From positions 992,001 to 1,056,000 of the forward strand of contig NZ_CP011270.1 in NCBI RefSeq assembly GCF_001610835.1: DNA of 64,000 nucleotides, written 5' to 3'. The stretch comes from Planctomyces sp. SH-PL14 (GTDB taxonomy: Bacteria; Planctomycetota; Planctomycetia; Planctomycetales; Planctomycetaceae). The number at the start of each line of letters is the position of its first letter. The stretch's first letter is position 1. The notes under the pieces are model-generated. The model saw only the letters and a program-made list of their open reading frames with translations, searched no databases and had not been told where the DNA came from. The position numbers and the translations under genes are program-made. Below are positions 45,526 through 54,715 of the stretch, piece by piece.

Positions 45526-46980
45526 TCAGGCCAGGATCTCCCGCACCGGAGCGTGCGGCTCGACGCCCGTCAGCCGGAAATCGAGCCCCCGCAACGGGAA
45601 CGTGAGCCGCGTGTGGTCGAGGCCCAGGCAGTGCAGGATCGTCGCCTGCAGGTCGTGGACGTGGACCTTTCTGTCGACGGCGTGAAAACCGAAATCATCC
45701 GTCTCACCGTAGGTGAGCCCCCCCTTGACCCCGCCGCCCGCCATCCACATCGAGAAGGCCTGCGGATGGTGGTCCCGACCGAGGCTGGTCCCGAGCGAGG
45801 GATCGGTCTGGACCATCGGGGTCCGTCCGAACTCGCCCCCCCAGATGACGAGGGTGGAATCGAGGAGGCCCCGCTCCTTGAGGTCGGCCACGAGGGCGGC
45901 GCACGCCTGGTCGGTCTTCCGGCAGTTGTTCGTGTGGTTGCCGAGGAGGTCGCTGTGGGCGTCCCACCCTTCGTGGTAGATGTTGACGAACCGCACCCCG
46001 CGTTCGACCATCCGCCGCGCCGTCAGGCACGCCTTGGCGAAGGCCGGTTCCTTTCCGTCGCAGCCGTACGCCTTGAGCGTCGCCTCGCTCTCGCTGGCGA
46101 GGTTCATCAGCTCCGGTGCGCTCGTCTGCAGCCGGAAGGCCATCTCGTAGGAGTTGATGCGGGTTGCGATCTCGGGGTCGGCCATCTCGTCGAGCTGGAT
46201 CCGGTTCAGGTCGCGGACGAGGTCCAGGGTGTTCCGCTGGCGGCCGGCATCGATCCCGGGCGGGTTCGCGACGTTGAGGATCGGGTCTCCCTGGTTCCGC
46301 AGCCGGACGCCGGTGTAGACGGTGGGGAGGAAGCCGCTCGACCAGTTGGCCGAGCCGCCGCTGATCCCGCTCCCCGTGCTCATGACGACGAACGCCGGAA
46401 GGTTCTGCGTCTCACAGCCGAGGCCGTAGGTGACCCACGAGCCGATCGACGCCCGGCCGGGCTGGGCGAACCCCGTGTTGAACAGGAGCTGCGCCGGGGC
46501 GTGGTTGAACTGGTCCGTCGAGACCGCCCGCAGGAGGCAGACATCGTCCGCCACGCTCCCGAGGTACGGCAGGGGGGAGCCGAGTTCCATTCCGCATTCG
46601 CCGTACTTCGAAAATGGGAACCGCGGAGCCATGACGGCGGCGTCGGGGCGAATGAAGGCGTAGCGCTGGTCACCGTAGACGGATGGCGGGAGCGGCTTGC
46701 CGTCGTGCTTGATGAGCTCGGGCTTGCGGTCGAAGAGGTCGATGTGCGACGGGGCTCCGGCCATGAACAGGTGAATCACGGCCCGCGCCGGGCCGGGGAA
46801 GTGGCTCGGCCGGGGTGCGAACGGTCCGGCGCCTGGGGCAGTAGGAGCCGCGGACGCGGAGGAGGAGCGGAGCCCGTCCTGGGCCAGGAGCGTCGCCAGC
46901 CCGATCCTGCCGAGCCCGACGCCGCACTGCTGCAGGAACCATCGCCGGGCGACCGTTGTCTGTTGGGTCCATTCCGTCAT
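45526..46980 (-). CDS. DUF1501 domain-containing protein (paired with 47143-50715)
   Basis: A 484-residue DUF1501 protein. The N-terminus has VARRWFLQQCGVGLGRIGLA, a Tat-like leader with twin arginine. Landmarks are VIHLFMAGAPSHIDLFDRKP, GVRFVNIYHEGWDAHSDLLG, LVIWGGEFGRTPMVQTD with GRDHHPQAFSMWMAGGGVKG, and TILHCLGLDHTRLTF. The ATG at 46980 is preferred over an in-frame GTG 12 bp upstream, because GAGAGACGAA precedes it at usable spacing. It is transcribed in the same direction as the flanking DUF1549/1553 genes; a palindromic repeat lies in the 162-bp gap upstream. Confidence 0.9.
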   Translation of the reverse strand: MTEWTQQTTVARRWFLQQCGVGLGRIGLATLLAQDGLRSSSASAAPTAPGAGPFAPRPSHFPGPARAVIHLFMAGAPSHIDLFDRKPELIKHDGKPLPPSVYGDQRYAFIRPDAAVMAPRFPFSKYGECGMELGSPLPYLGSVADDVCLLRAVSTDQFNHAPAQLLFNTGFAQPGRASIGSWVTYGLGCETQNLPAFVVMSTGSGISGGSANWSSGFLPTVYTGVRLRNQGDPILNVANPPGIDAGRQRNTLDLVRDLNRIQLDEMADPEIATRINSYEMAFRLQTSAPELMNLASESEATLKAYGCDGKEPAFAKACLTARRMVERGVRFVNIYHEGWDAHSDLLGNHTNNCRKTDQACAALVADLKERGLLDSTLVIWGGEFGRTPMVQTDPSLGTSLGRDHHPQAFSMWMAGGGVKGGLTYGETDDFGFHAVDRKVHVHDLQATILHCLGLDHTRLTFPLRGLDFRLTGVEPHAPVREILA

Positions 46981-47043
46981 TTCGTCTCTCACTTCCCGCG
47001 CGATCTCTTCATTGGCGTGTCAACCGCCCCCTCGGCTCCTCCC

Positions 47044-47114
47044 ATCTGTGTTGATCTGTGTTCACCTGTGGCTCCTGTCCTTTTAGCCACAGATGAACAC
47101 AGATGCACACAGAT
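47044..47114. repeat. Perfectly stacked inverted repeat, A/C-rich word family 3
   Basis: Two 30-nt arms (47044-47073 and 47085-47114) pair at 27 of 30 positions around an 11-nt loop, giving a strong cruciform or hairpin. The arms are made of repeated CACAGATG words. No T tract follows in either direction. It lies between two co-oriented genes of one DUF1549/DUF1501 pair. Confidence 0.85.
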
Positions 47115-47142
47115 AAGAGACTCTTCCAATCGCCTGCGATTC

Positions 47143-50100
47143 CTAGTTCCGCATGACCGTTTCATCCAGGTTCAGGAGGGCTCGGGCGACGGCGGTCCAG
47201 ACCTCGACTTCCCGGGCCTGTTCCGAATGATCCTTGTTCTGGCGGGCCCGGTCCCGTTCGATCCCGACGAACTGGGTCAGTCGGCTGAGTTCGAGTCCCG
47301 ACGGGACGCGTGTTGTGCAGTGGCGGAACAGGTCGCGGAGCCGGTCCGAGTCGGAGCGAGATTCGCCGGCGAGCCGCGTCCCGATCTTTCCCGCCGCCTC
47401 GTTGATCGCGGGATCGTTGAGGAGCGTCAGGGCCTGGAGCGGTGTATTGGAGGTCTCCCGCTGGGCGACGCAGCTTTCGCCGGTCGGGCCGTCGAACGTG
47501 GTCAGCATGGCGAACGGCGCCGTTCGCTTCAGGAAGGTGTAGAGGCCGCGGCGAACGCGGCTCTGTCCCTCGCTCACCTTCCAGTCGTTCTTGCCGTAGG
47601 CGACGTCCACGACTCCGTCGGGCTGCGGTGGGTAGACGGGCGGACCGTCCATCGTGTCGGAGAGCAAGCCGCTGATTTCGAGCGAGATGTCCCGGATCGC
47701 TTCCGCCTCGACGCGGAGCCGCGGGGCTCGGGCGAGAAGCCGGTTCTGCGGGTCGAGGGCGAGCAGTTCCGACGAGACGGCGGATGACTGGCGGTAGGTC
47801 GCGCTCGTCACGATGAGTCGGTGCAGGGACTTGAGGGACCAGCCGGAGTCCATCAGTTCGACGGCGAGCCAGTCGAGCAGCTCCGGATGGGTCGGGACGT
47901 CCCCCTGGACTCCGAAGTCTCCTGTCGAGCGGACCAGACCCTGGCCGAACAGAGCGGCCCACTGCCGGTTGGCGACGACGCGGGCGGTCAGCGGATTGCG
48001 CCGCGAGACGAGCCATTCGGCGAACTCGCGGCGGTTCGCGGGGACGGGGCCGCTCTCGCTACGGAGGATCTCCGGAAGCCCGGCGGCGACGGTCTCCTTG
48101 GGCTGAAGGAATTCGCCCCGGTCGTGGCGGTGCGTCGGCCGCGGCTGGTCCGTTGGACGCTCGCGGAAGACGAGGGCTGTCGTCACGGTGCTGGGCCGCT
48201 GCAGGTCGCGGATTGCTTTCGTCCGCTCAGCGAGTTCCGGGGCCTGCATCAGGAAGGCGTTCCGGAGTTCGTCCTGCTCGGTTGCGGTGAGTTGCTCGGC
48301 GGGCATTCGCAGGAGTTCTTCCTGCCGCGGCGTGAGGTCCTGGGCGACGGCACCGCCGGCGTGCGTGGTGGCCGACAGTCGGAACCGTCCCAGGGAGGCG
48401 GCGAAGTGTCGGCCGAACCGCATTCGGACCGTGGCTGGGCCGGACGTCGCCGTGGGCGCTTCCAGGACGTAGACCGCCGTGTGCCGCTCGCCGGGGCGGC
48501 CGGCACAGGTCCAGCCGGACTGCGGATTGCCGTCGAGCGTCAGCGAGGCAGAGGTCTTCAGGGAGCCGAAGTGATTCTTGGCGTAGCTCTCGGTGGCACT
48601 CGCCAGCTTGAGCGGCTGGCCCTCCCGCAGGAGCTGAAACTCGCCGAGGTAGAAGTCTCCTTTGGGGCCTTCGTAGTAGGCCAGTCCCGGGCCGTGAGCG
48701 GGGAGGCTGTCGTGCGGCAGGGCTTCCAGTCGGATTGCGGTGACGCCGGCCGGGATCTCGGCGAATTCGACATCGTAGGTGTCGTCCTTCGTGATATCGC
48801 CGGAGGCCAGGACGGAGCCGTCATTGAGAATCGTCAGCAGCGGCAGGTTCGACTTCGCCGAGCGCGGAACGAGCGTGGTCCAGGCGACCGTCGAGGCCCG
48901 GCGGGCGGCCAACCACTCGCCAGCCGCCCGGTCGAGCCGCTGTGCTCGCTCCTTCGCGAGTTCTTCCGGCGTCCGAATCACGTCGGCGGCGAACCGAAAG
49001 CGGAGGCGGCCCGGCATCTCTTGTGGCTTCGTTCCGGCCGAGACGCGGATCCGCCAGCGTCCCGATTCCTTCCCGGCTCCGGCTGCCGCCAGACGAAAGA
49101 CTGCTGTCTGGGCCTTTGCGTCCTTTGCCCCCGGGACCGTCCAGGCGGTTTCCGGCTTTCCGTCGAAGGCGTGGGCCACCGGTGAGCCCGCGGGCGAGGT
49201 GTCCGCCGTCGCGCTCTCGATCTTGACCGGCTGCCAGACGGGCTCTGTACCGGACCGCTCAGCGGGAGGCTTCGGAGCAAACTCGACGGAGAGTTCGGCG
49301 ACCGAGAGCTGTCCGTTGGGCCCTCGGCCCGGACCGTGACTAGGGAGGGCATCGTCTAGGGGAGCGAGCAGCTCGATCTGATCGACGCGGCCTTCGAACT
49401 CGTAGACGAACGTGGCTGAGTCTGGAACGGGCGTGCCCGCTGGCAGGGCGACGGACTGGTCATCCCGGAGGGTGCCGAGCGTACTGATCGTGGCAAAGGC
49501 GTCGACGGGCCGCGGCGCGGTCCAGTTGGGCGGATCCGTGACCGGCCATTGGGACGGAAGGGTCTTCAACAGGTCCTGCGCCTTCTGCTCACGCTCCGCT
49601 GTCTTCTGCTGATCGGCGGAGTCGACGAGGTCGATCTCCGGCTCGTCGGCGTTGTTGAGGAACGCCATCAGCCCGTAATACTCGGAGTGGCGGATCGGGT
49701 CGTACTTGTGGGTGTGGCACTGGACGCAGCCGAGGGTCAGGGCCAGCCAGGTCGTTCCGGTCGTGGCGACCCGGTCGGTCATGGCGTGGAAGCGGAACTC
49801 GAGGGGGTCGATTCCGCCTTCCTCATTCAGCATCGTGTTGCGGTGGAAGCCGGTCGCGATGAGCTGATCGCGGGTGGGATCGGGGAGCATGTCGCCGGCG
49901 AGCTGCTCGACGGTGAACTGTGAGAACGGCATGTCCGCGTTGAGTGACCGGACGACCCAGTCGCGGTACGGCCACATACTGCGGGGGCGGTCTTTCTCGT
50001 AGCCGTTCGTGTCCGCGTAACGGGCGAGATCGAGCCACTTGCGTCCCCAGCGCTCTCCGTAGTGGGGCGATGCGAGCAGCGCGTCGACAAGCCGCTCGTA

Positions 50101-50715
50101 GCGGTCCGGCCGGGGGTCTGCGAGGTAGGCATCGACTTCCGCCGGAGAGGGGGGAAGGCCGATGAGGTCGAGATAGAGTCGCCGAACGAGCGTTTCGGCG
50201 GGGGCCTCTGGTGACAGCGTGAGACGGGATGCCTCAAGCGTCGCGAGGATGAAGCGGTCGATCGGATTTCGGACGGAATCCGGGCTTCGGGTTGTCGGGA
50301 CTGGTGGGCGGCGCGGCGGCAGGAAAGCCCAGTGTTGCTGGTAGGTGGCTCCTTCGGTGACCCAGCGTTTCAGGATTTCCTTCTGGCGATCGGTCAGGTG
50401 CTTGTGGGAGTCGGGCGGGGGCATCTGTTCGTCGGCGTCGGCGGTGAGGATCCGGCGGACGAGTTCGCTCTGGTCGGGTTTTCCGGGAACGATTGCCGGC
50501 GTGCCGTCGTGGGGGGCGGTTGCGCCGTCGAAGGTGTCGAGCCGGAGGTCTGCGGCGCGTCCGGAGTCATCGGGGCCGTGGCAGGCGAAGCAGTTGGCGG
50601 CGAGGATCGGTCGGACGTCGCGGCTGTAGGAGAGGTCGTCTCCGCGGGCGGCGCGGAGTGATAGACAGGCGGCAAGGCACGAGACGAAACCGAAGCTCCA
50701 GACCGATTGCAACAT
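47143..50715 (-). CDS. Planctomycete cytochrome + DUF1549/DUF1553 protein
   Basis: An 1190-residue exported protein. The signal peptide is SFGFVSCLAACLSLRAARG. The planctomycete cytochrome 1 domain follows directly (DVRPILAANCFACHGPDDSG, CFACH near residue 42). DUF1549 (LVRRLYLDLIGLPPSPAEVD, YGERWGRKWLDLARYADTNG) carries a second haem motif CVQCH at about residue 330 (WLALTLGCVQCHTHKYDPIR). A middle jelly-roll-like region and the C-terminal DUF1553 (LTARVVANRQWAALFGQGLV, HPELLDWLAVELMDSGWSLK) complete it. It lacks the LamG domain of its relative at 41648-45355. The start at 50715 gives the signal peptide, although its ribosome site is weak; a longer frame upstream runs into repeat copy H and is not used. 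Confidence 0.87.
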   Translation of the reverse strand: MLQSVWSFGFVSCLAACLSLRAARGDDLSYSRDVRPILAANCFACHGPDDSGRAADLRLDTFDGATAPHDGTPAIVPGKPDQSELVRRILTADADEQMPPPDSHKHLTDRQKEILKRWVTEGATYQQHWAFLPPRRPPVPTTRSPDSVRNPIDRFILATLEASRLTLSPEAPAETLVRRLYLDLIGLPPSPAEVDAYLADPRPDRYERLVDALLASPHYGERWGRKWLDLARYADTNGYEKDRPRSMWPYRDWVVRSLNADMPFSQFTVEQLAGDMLPDPTRDQLIATGFHRNTMLNEEGGIDPLEFRFHAMTDRVATTGTTWLALTLGCVQCHTHKYDPIRHSEYYGLMAFLNNADEPEIDLVDSADQQKTAEREQKAQDLLKTLPSQWPVTDPPNWTAPRPVDAFATISTLGTLRDDQSVALPAGTPVPDSATFVYEFEGRVDQIELLAPLDDALPSHGPGRGPNGQLSVAELSVEFAPKPPAERSGTEPVWQPVKIESATADTSPAGSPVAHAFDGKPETAWTVPGAKDAKAQTAVFRLAAAGAGKESGRWRIRVSAGTKPQEMPGRLRFRFAADVIRTPEELAKERAQRLDRAAGEWLAARRASTVAWTTLVPRSAKSNLPLLTILNDGSVLASGDITKDDTYDVEFAEIPAGVTAIRLEALPHDSLPAHGPGLAYYEGPKGDFYLGEFQLLREGQPLKLASATESYAKNHFGSLKTSASLTLDGNPQSGWTCAGRPGERHTAVYVLEAPTATSGPATVRMRFGRHFAASLGRFRLSATTHAGGAVAQDLTPRQEELLRMPAEQLTATEQDELRNAFLMQAPELAERTKAIRDLQRPSTVTTALVFRERPTDQPRPTHRHDRGEFLQPKETVAAGLPEILRSESGPVPANRREFAEWLVSRRNPLTARVVANRQWAALFGQGLVRSTGDFGVQGDVPTHPELLDWLAVELMDSGWSLKSLHRLIVTSATYRQSSAVSSELLALDPQNRLLARAPRLRVEAEAIRDISLEISGLLSDTMDGPPVYPPQPDGVVDVAYGKNDWKVSEGQSRVRRGLYTFLKRTAPFAMLTTFDGPTGESCVAQRETSNTPLQALTLLNDPAINEAAGKIGTRLAGESRSDSDRLRDLFRHCTTRVPSGLELSRLTQFVGIERDRARQNKDHSEQAREVEVWTAVARALLNLDETVMRN

Positions 50716-50846
50716 CCGGAAGGCTCGCTGGTTGACGGGACGAGGCCGGGAGGACGTTTGGGGTGTCGACCCGGTAATCCTTTCATCGTACACGGCTGTC
50801 GGTTCGGGGACAGCCCGTTGCCATTGGTGGAGGCGCCTTAGGTCCA

Positions 50847-51176
50847 CCGGGTCCAGGGGCACCCTGGTCAGGGGGTGCAGGGGGCAGAATGCCTCTTGCC
50901 CGCCGGAGGCCTGGCCGTCGAGAGATATCTGTAGGTGGGCGTGTCCAAACGCGGACACCGTGTCGTATGCCCCCACATTGAAGACGCGGGGATTGCAAAG
51001 CAAGCGGTTTGGTTTGAGGGAGTCCTCAACGCCGGTTCCACAAAGGGGACGTCCGTTGTGTCCCACGGTTCCTCATGGAAGTGCCTCCGGCGGCAAGGGG
51101 GCGAGGCCCCCTTGACCCCGGTTGCCGTGGCACGTTGGGCTCGAGCCGGCATAGCCGTGCCGGCAAGGACGCGGTG
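50847..51176 (-). repeat. Dispersed intergenic element, copy H (~330 bp)
   Basis: Reverse-orientation copy in the 464-bp gap between two minus-strand genes. It ends within a few bases of the yceH-like stop codon. The left hairpin in element orientation is CAAGGGGGC-CTC-GCCCCCTTG; the TGTCC-GCGTTT-GGACA hairpin is perfect. The right hairpin has drifted to a short GGCA-TTC-TGCC form. The 130 bp between the element and the start of the downstream gene hold its upstream region, with no recognisable promoter. Confidence 0.9.
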
Positions 51177-51179
51177 GGT

Positions 51180-51911
51180 TTATGCACCCAGCGAAGACCG
51201 TAGACGGGCCAGCTGATCCTCAACTTCCGCCAACCGCGATTCCAGATCCGCGATCCGGTCCTTGAGAGACTCGACATCCGCAGAGCGGGGAGCAGGGGCC
51301 ACCGGAGAAGGAGCCGCAGCGGGCGCTGGAGACGAAGTCCGCTCCACCGGCCCTTCCTCCTGATACGTCATCCGCCGGTTCTCAGTCTCCTCATAGAACG
51401 TGTGATCCAGCTCGACTCCGCGGCGATCCAGCGGCCCGTTGGTCTGGATCCACCCCTGATCCTGCATTCCCTTGAGCTCGCGCCGGAGGTCTTCGAGAGA
51501 CTCAATGGCATACATCCGGCTCGCCCGAGCACGAAGCTCGCCAACCTGCTGGCGTCCGCGTAGAAGCAGTTCCCCCAGAATCGCCAGCTGCTCTTCGGAG
51601 ATCGCAATCCGCTTGCGGACGTAGTGGCGGAAGCGCTCGGTCCGGCCACCGTCGGTGTGGACCGTCGCCACCAGCCCCATGCCGCGAAGCTCGTCGAGAG
51701 CCTCCTCGATCGCCTCCTCCGGGTAGTTCGTGACGGGGTCCCGGTTGTTCTTCTGGTTGCACCCCGATGTCGCCGCTTTCAACGTCAGCGGATACTGGTC
51801 CGGCGTCGTGAAGCCCTTCTCGATCAGGACCCCCAGTACTCGGCGGGCGCACCGACCAAAGGAGGTCGGGAGAGGCTCGTTGGAGACTTCGGAGGAATTC
51901 GCGTCGGACAT
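51180..51911 (-). CDS. YceH-family (DUF480) winged-helix protein with C-terminal coiled coil
   Basis: A 243-residue member of the DUF480/UPF0502 (YceH) family, a two-winged-helix fold of unknown function, probably nucleic-acid binding. The first 175 residues carry the family signatures CARRVLGVLIEKGFTTPDQYP, LTLKAATSGCNQKNNRDPV, GLVATVHTDGGRTERFRHYV and ILGELLLRGRQQVGELRARA. An Ala/Pro-rich linker and a C-terminal coiled coil (VESLKDRIADLESRLAEVED) extend it. The start at 51911 gives the family N-terminus after a short variable tail. It follows the gene at 51975-53399 in the same direction with a 63-bp gap. Confidence 0.9.
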   Translation of the reverse strand: MSDANSSEVSNEPLPTSFGRCARRVLGVLIEKGFTTPDQYPLTLKAATSGCNQKNNRDPVTNYPEEAIEEALDELRGMGLVATVHTDGGRTERFRHYVRKRIAISEEQLAILGELLLRGRQQVGELRARASRMYAIESLEDLRRELKGMQDQGWIQTNGPLDRRGVELDHTFYEETENRRMTYQEEGPVERTSSPAPAAAPSPVAPAPRSADVESLKDRIADLESRLAEVEDQLARLRSSLGA

Positions 51912-51974
51912 GGGGCGTTGAGCGTCGAAGGGTGAGCGTCGGGAACGTCGCAGCGGATCGCGGTCAGCGGTCCA

Positions 51975-53399
51975 TCAGCGCGGCGCCAGGAACTGGACTC
52001 CCTTCACCATCTCCAGGTCGCTCCCCTCCATCTGCGGAAGAAGGGAGGTCTCGACGGCGAAGACGAACGACATCTGCCGTCCGGACGGGTCGGCGATCAG
52101 GTAGTAGATCCAGGTCATCGGGATCTCGACCGCCCCCTTGTTTCCCGTGATCTCCGCCATCCCCTCCGCTTCGACGCGGTAGATGAACCGGCCGTTCTCG
52201 GTCGGGACGACCTGCTTTCTGCCGAACTGCTTGAAGCGGGCTCCAAGCGAGCGCTCGATGTCCTTATCGAACTGCTCCTGCGGGGCGTGCTGGCCGGCGG
52301 GAGCGGCGGGAAGGTTGGTGACGTTGCACTGGCAGACGAGGCTCCCCCGGTCGATCCGCCGCAGGATGACGACCTGCTGCGAGCCTTCGAGAACCGCCTG
52401 GAAGACGTGCCAGTTCCGGTCATGCCGCAGCCGGGCGTTCCAGGGGGCGGCGTGGAAGACGAGCTGTTCGGCGACGGCCGGAGCCTGGACCGGGATCTGC
52501 TCCAGGACGGTGTCGGCCAGGCGGCCCGGTGCTTCCGCGACACGACGCACGAGCGTCACGTCGAGCTTGCCGTCGATCCCGGGGGTGATCGTTCCGATCG
52601 TCGACTTGGTTTCGTACAGGAGAGCCGCACCGCTCACGGCGTTCTCTTTCGTATCGAAGTCGAACGTGCCGACGATCTTGACGTCGGTGTTCGCGCCGAG
52701 ACGCTGGCCGCGGACGTGGTTGCGGACGCTGATCCGGGCGACCCCGGCATCGACGTTCTCCAGCTTGCACGAGGCCTCGACTTTTTCGACCGCTTCGACA
52801 GCGGCGAACATCTGTGAGACCCACTCAGGAGGCGTCCACTCCGCCCCCACTTCCACCGGCTCGGCGGGGAGGAGGGCGGTCAGGATCAGGGGATCGGCGG
52901 GAAGTTCCAGGAGGTCGAGGCTGTCGCGGGAGAGGAGCGTCGTGGGGGAGTAGGCGCTGACTCCTTCGAGCTGGCCGGAGGAGATGATGATCCGTTCCAT
53001 CGGCAGGAGTTCGGAGGTGGTCCGCTTGTCGCTGACGAGCATCTCCATCCGGGCGGCCTGGAAGTCCCGGACGGCCCGTAGCGCCTGGGCATCCCGTCCA
53101 CCGGGGGGGAGCCGCCGCTCGATGAACTCGTAGGTCGCGGCGGCGGTCATGGTGTGCCGCTCGCTCTGTCCGCCGGAGCGGCTCGTGAAGAGATGGCCGC
53201 TTGACTGGACCTTGATCTGGGCGGAGAAGGGCCGCTTGTCGGTGTAGGGCTGCTCGAGTTTGACCGGCTCCGCCGCGGCGAAGGTGCCCGCGAAGACCGT
53301 CAGGATCGCGGCCGTCGCGGAGGCGATCCCGTGGCGACGCGTGACGAGATGCGTCCTCGAATGAGCGGTTGCTCTCTCCATCCGCGGCGCTCCGTGCAT
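51975..53399 (-). CDS. Exported protein of unknown function
   Basis: A 474-residue protein, not recognised. A leader with RRHGIASATAAILTVFAGTFAAAE gives a signal peptide near residues 20-45. The rest is mostly beta-structured with few Cys; YEFIERRLPPGGRDAQALRA, AEPVEVGAEWTPPEWVSQMF, VRRVAEAPGRLADTVLEQI and WIYYLIADPSGRQMSFVFAV are its best-ordered blocks. It is probably a conserved periplasmic planctomycete protein. The ATG at 53399 has AAGGAG nine bases upstream; an in-frame ATG at 53381 is the alternative. No partner is evident. Confidence 0.72.
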   Translation of the reverse strand: MHGAPRMERATAHSRTHLVTRRHGIASATAAILTVFAGTFAAAEPVKLEQPYTDKRPFSAQIKVQSSGHLFTSRSGGQSERHTMTAAATYEFIERRLPPGGRDAQALRAVRDFQAARMEMLVSDKRTTSELLPMERIIISSGQLEGVSAYSPTTLLSRDSLDLLELPADPLILTALLPAEPVEVGAEWTPPEWVSQMFAAVEAVEKVEASCKLENVDAGVARISVRNHVRGQRLGANTDVKIVGTFDFDTKENAVSGAALLYETKSTIGTITPGIDGKLDVTLVRRVAEAPGRLADTVLEQIPVQAPAVAEQLVFHAAPWNARLRHDRNWHVFQAVLEGSQQVVILRRIDRGSLVCQCNVTNLPAAPAGQHAPQEQFDKDIERSLGARFKQFGRKQVVPTENGRFIYRVEAEGMAEITGNKGAVEIPMTWIYYLIADPSGRQMSFVFAVETSLLPQMEGSDLEMVKGVQFLAPR

Positions 53400-53544
53400 G
53401 CTCCTGAACTCCTTCGGGCCAAAGGCCCTGAGACTCCGTTTTCAGCTACGACGGACGTATAGCAGCGCGGTCACTCGTGGAGAAGCCGATTCCGCGGGGA
53501 GCGGGGCTTGCGCGTTCCCAAGTGTGCGGCGACATCGCTTGCCC

Positions 53545-53881
53545 ACCGGGGTCCAGGGGGCCCCCCCTGGTGGGGAGTGCAGAGGGGCAACGCCCCTTTG
53601 CCCGCCGGAGGCCGTCTCGTCGAGAGATGTCTGAAGGAGTACGTGTCCAAGCGCGGACAACGTGTCGTATGCCCCCTCACCAACCCGCGGGGATTACAAA
53701 GCCTGCGGTGAGGTGTGAGGGAGTCCTCAACGCCGTGACCACAAAGGGGACGCCCGTTGTGTCCCACGGTTCCACAACGAAAATGCCTCCGGCGGCAAGG
53801 GGGCGAGGCCCCCTTGACCCCAGCGGCCGTGGCACATTGGGTTTGAGCTATCAGAGCCGTGCCGGCAAGGACGCGGTTCGA
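53545..53881 (-). repeat. Dispersed intergenic element, copy I (~335 bp)
   Basis: Reverse-orientation full-length copy in the 725-bp gap between divergent genes. Its terminal hairpin is lengthened to CCAGGGGG-GG-CCCCCTGG in element orientation; the left hairpin is CAAGGGGGC-CTC-GCCCCCTTG and the right one GGGGC-GTT-GCCCC. The flanking 145 bp (53400-53544) and 243 bp (53882-54124) are lower in GC than the neighbouring coding sequence but hold no recognisable gene; they must contain the promoters of the two divergent genes. Confidence 0.92.
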
Positions 53882-54124
53882 GTCAGCGGGATCCGGCCGC
53901 TTTGAAAACATCCGCAAAACTTCGCCGCGGCTTTGCGTAGTTCTGAAGTGCAGGCAGAGAACAACGCGACGGTGGAACGCTCCCCAGCCTCGCAGGCGAT
54001 GCCCGGCGGTTAACAATCGCCGCATCGAGAGTCATCCGCCGCATCGCTGTTTCACCTACGCCCGATCGACGGCCGGATGCTCCGCGCCGCCGGGGCAATC
54101 CCCTCGTTTTGATGGAGTCCCGTC

Positions 54125-54592
54125 ATGAACAGACACATTCGCCGCGGTCGATCCCTGATCTTTGGCCTGGCAGCCGTGGTCGCCCTAGGAGTCGCGGCCC
54201 CCAGCGTCCACGCCCAGCAGTGCCAGGGAATGGCGGGCGGCGGTGGTGGAACGATGGCGGGCGCGACCGGGGCCGGAGCCGGCATGGGGCAGGCCGGGGC
54301 GTTGCAGGCCCAGATGGTGGCTCAGCAGGCGATGCTCAACCAGCAACTCATGGCGATGCAGCAGGCCCGGCAGGCGCAGATCCAGCAGGCCCAGATGGCC
54401 GAATATCAGAAGACCGTCGCGGAGCAGAACGCGAAGACGGCTGAAGCGACGGAAGCCCGGAAGTCGGCCCGGTCACGGGCGATCGCGTCGAAGCTGGCGG
54501 CCGCCAAAGCCAAGTCCAAGGAGGCGGCCGACAAGAAACTGGCCGCAGCGGCCAAGAGCAGCGTGAGCCCGACGTCGCTGTCACAGAAGTAG
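54125..54592 (+). CDS. Small secreted Ala/Gln/Met-rich protein
   Basis: A 155-residue low-complexity protein. The signal peptide is LIFGLAAVVALGVAAPSVHAQ, with cleavage after AHA/VHA. A short Gly/Met-rich segment (GMAGGGGGTMAGATGAGAGM) follows. Residues about 60-120 form a Gln/Met/Ala-rich amphipathic helix (LQAQMVAQQAMLNQQLMAMQ), and the tail is Lys/Ala-rich. Composition suggests a coiled-coil surface or periplasmic protein; no family recognised. The ATG at 54125 has GATGGAGTCCC upstream. A hairpin with a nearby T tract at 54650 follows. Confidence 0.7.
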   Translation: MNRHIRRGRSLIFGLAAVVALGVAAPSVHAQQCQGMAGGGGGTMAGATGAGAGMGQAGALQAQMVAQQAMLNQQLMAMQQARQAQIQQAQMAEYQKTVAEQNAKTAEATEARKSARSRAIASKLAAAKAKSKEAADKKLAAAAKSSVSPTSLSQK

Positions 54593-54649
54593 CGGATCCC
54601 GAAGGATCGGGCCGACAGCGGCCTGCGAAAACCCTTTCCCGCGTGAGGC

Positions 54650-54695
54650 GCGGCGGTGCCGATTTCTCCTCCGGCACTGCCGCGTCTTCGTTTTT
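54650..54695 (+). terminator. Probable terminator after the Ala/Gln-rich gene
   Basis: A 12-bp stem with one G-U pair, GCGGCGGTGCCG (54650-54661) with CGGCACTGCCGC (54672-54683), is followed after GTCTTCG by TTTTT. The T tract is offset, so efficiency is uncertain. Confidence 0.55.
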
Positions 54696-54715
54696 GCCGC
54701 GTCGGCAGTCGTCAA

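Noticed and set aside
53477-53905. Short frames within repeat copies giving the same peptide pattern (for example GSAEGQRPFARRRP and CRMPPHQPAGIAK) in several copies
   Set aside because: The peptide similarity follows from nucleotide identity of the repeats. Starts and stops differ between copies, hairpins are conserved instead of codons, and insertions change the frame. Any 'hypothetical proteins' annotated here are artefacts.
53882-54124. Lower-GC stretch upstream of the Ala/Gln-rich gene as a horizontally acquired island
   Set aside because: It is only about 240 bp, lacks mobility genes or flanking repeats other than copy I, and fits an ordinary promoter region.
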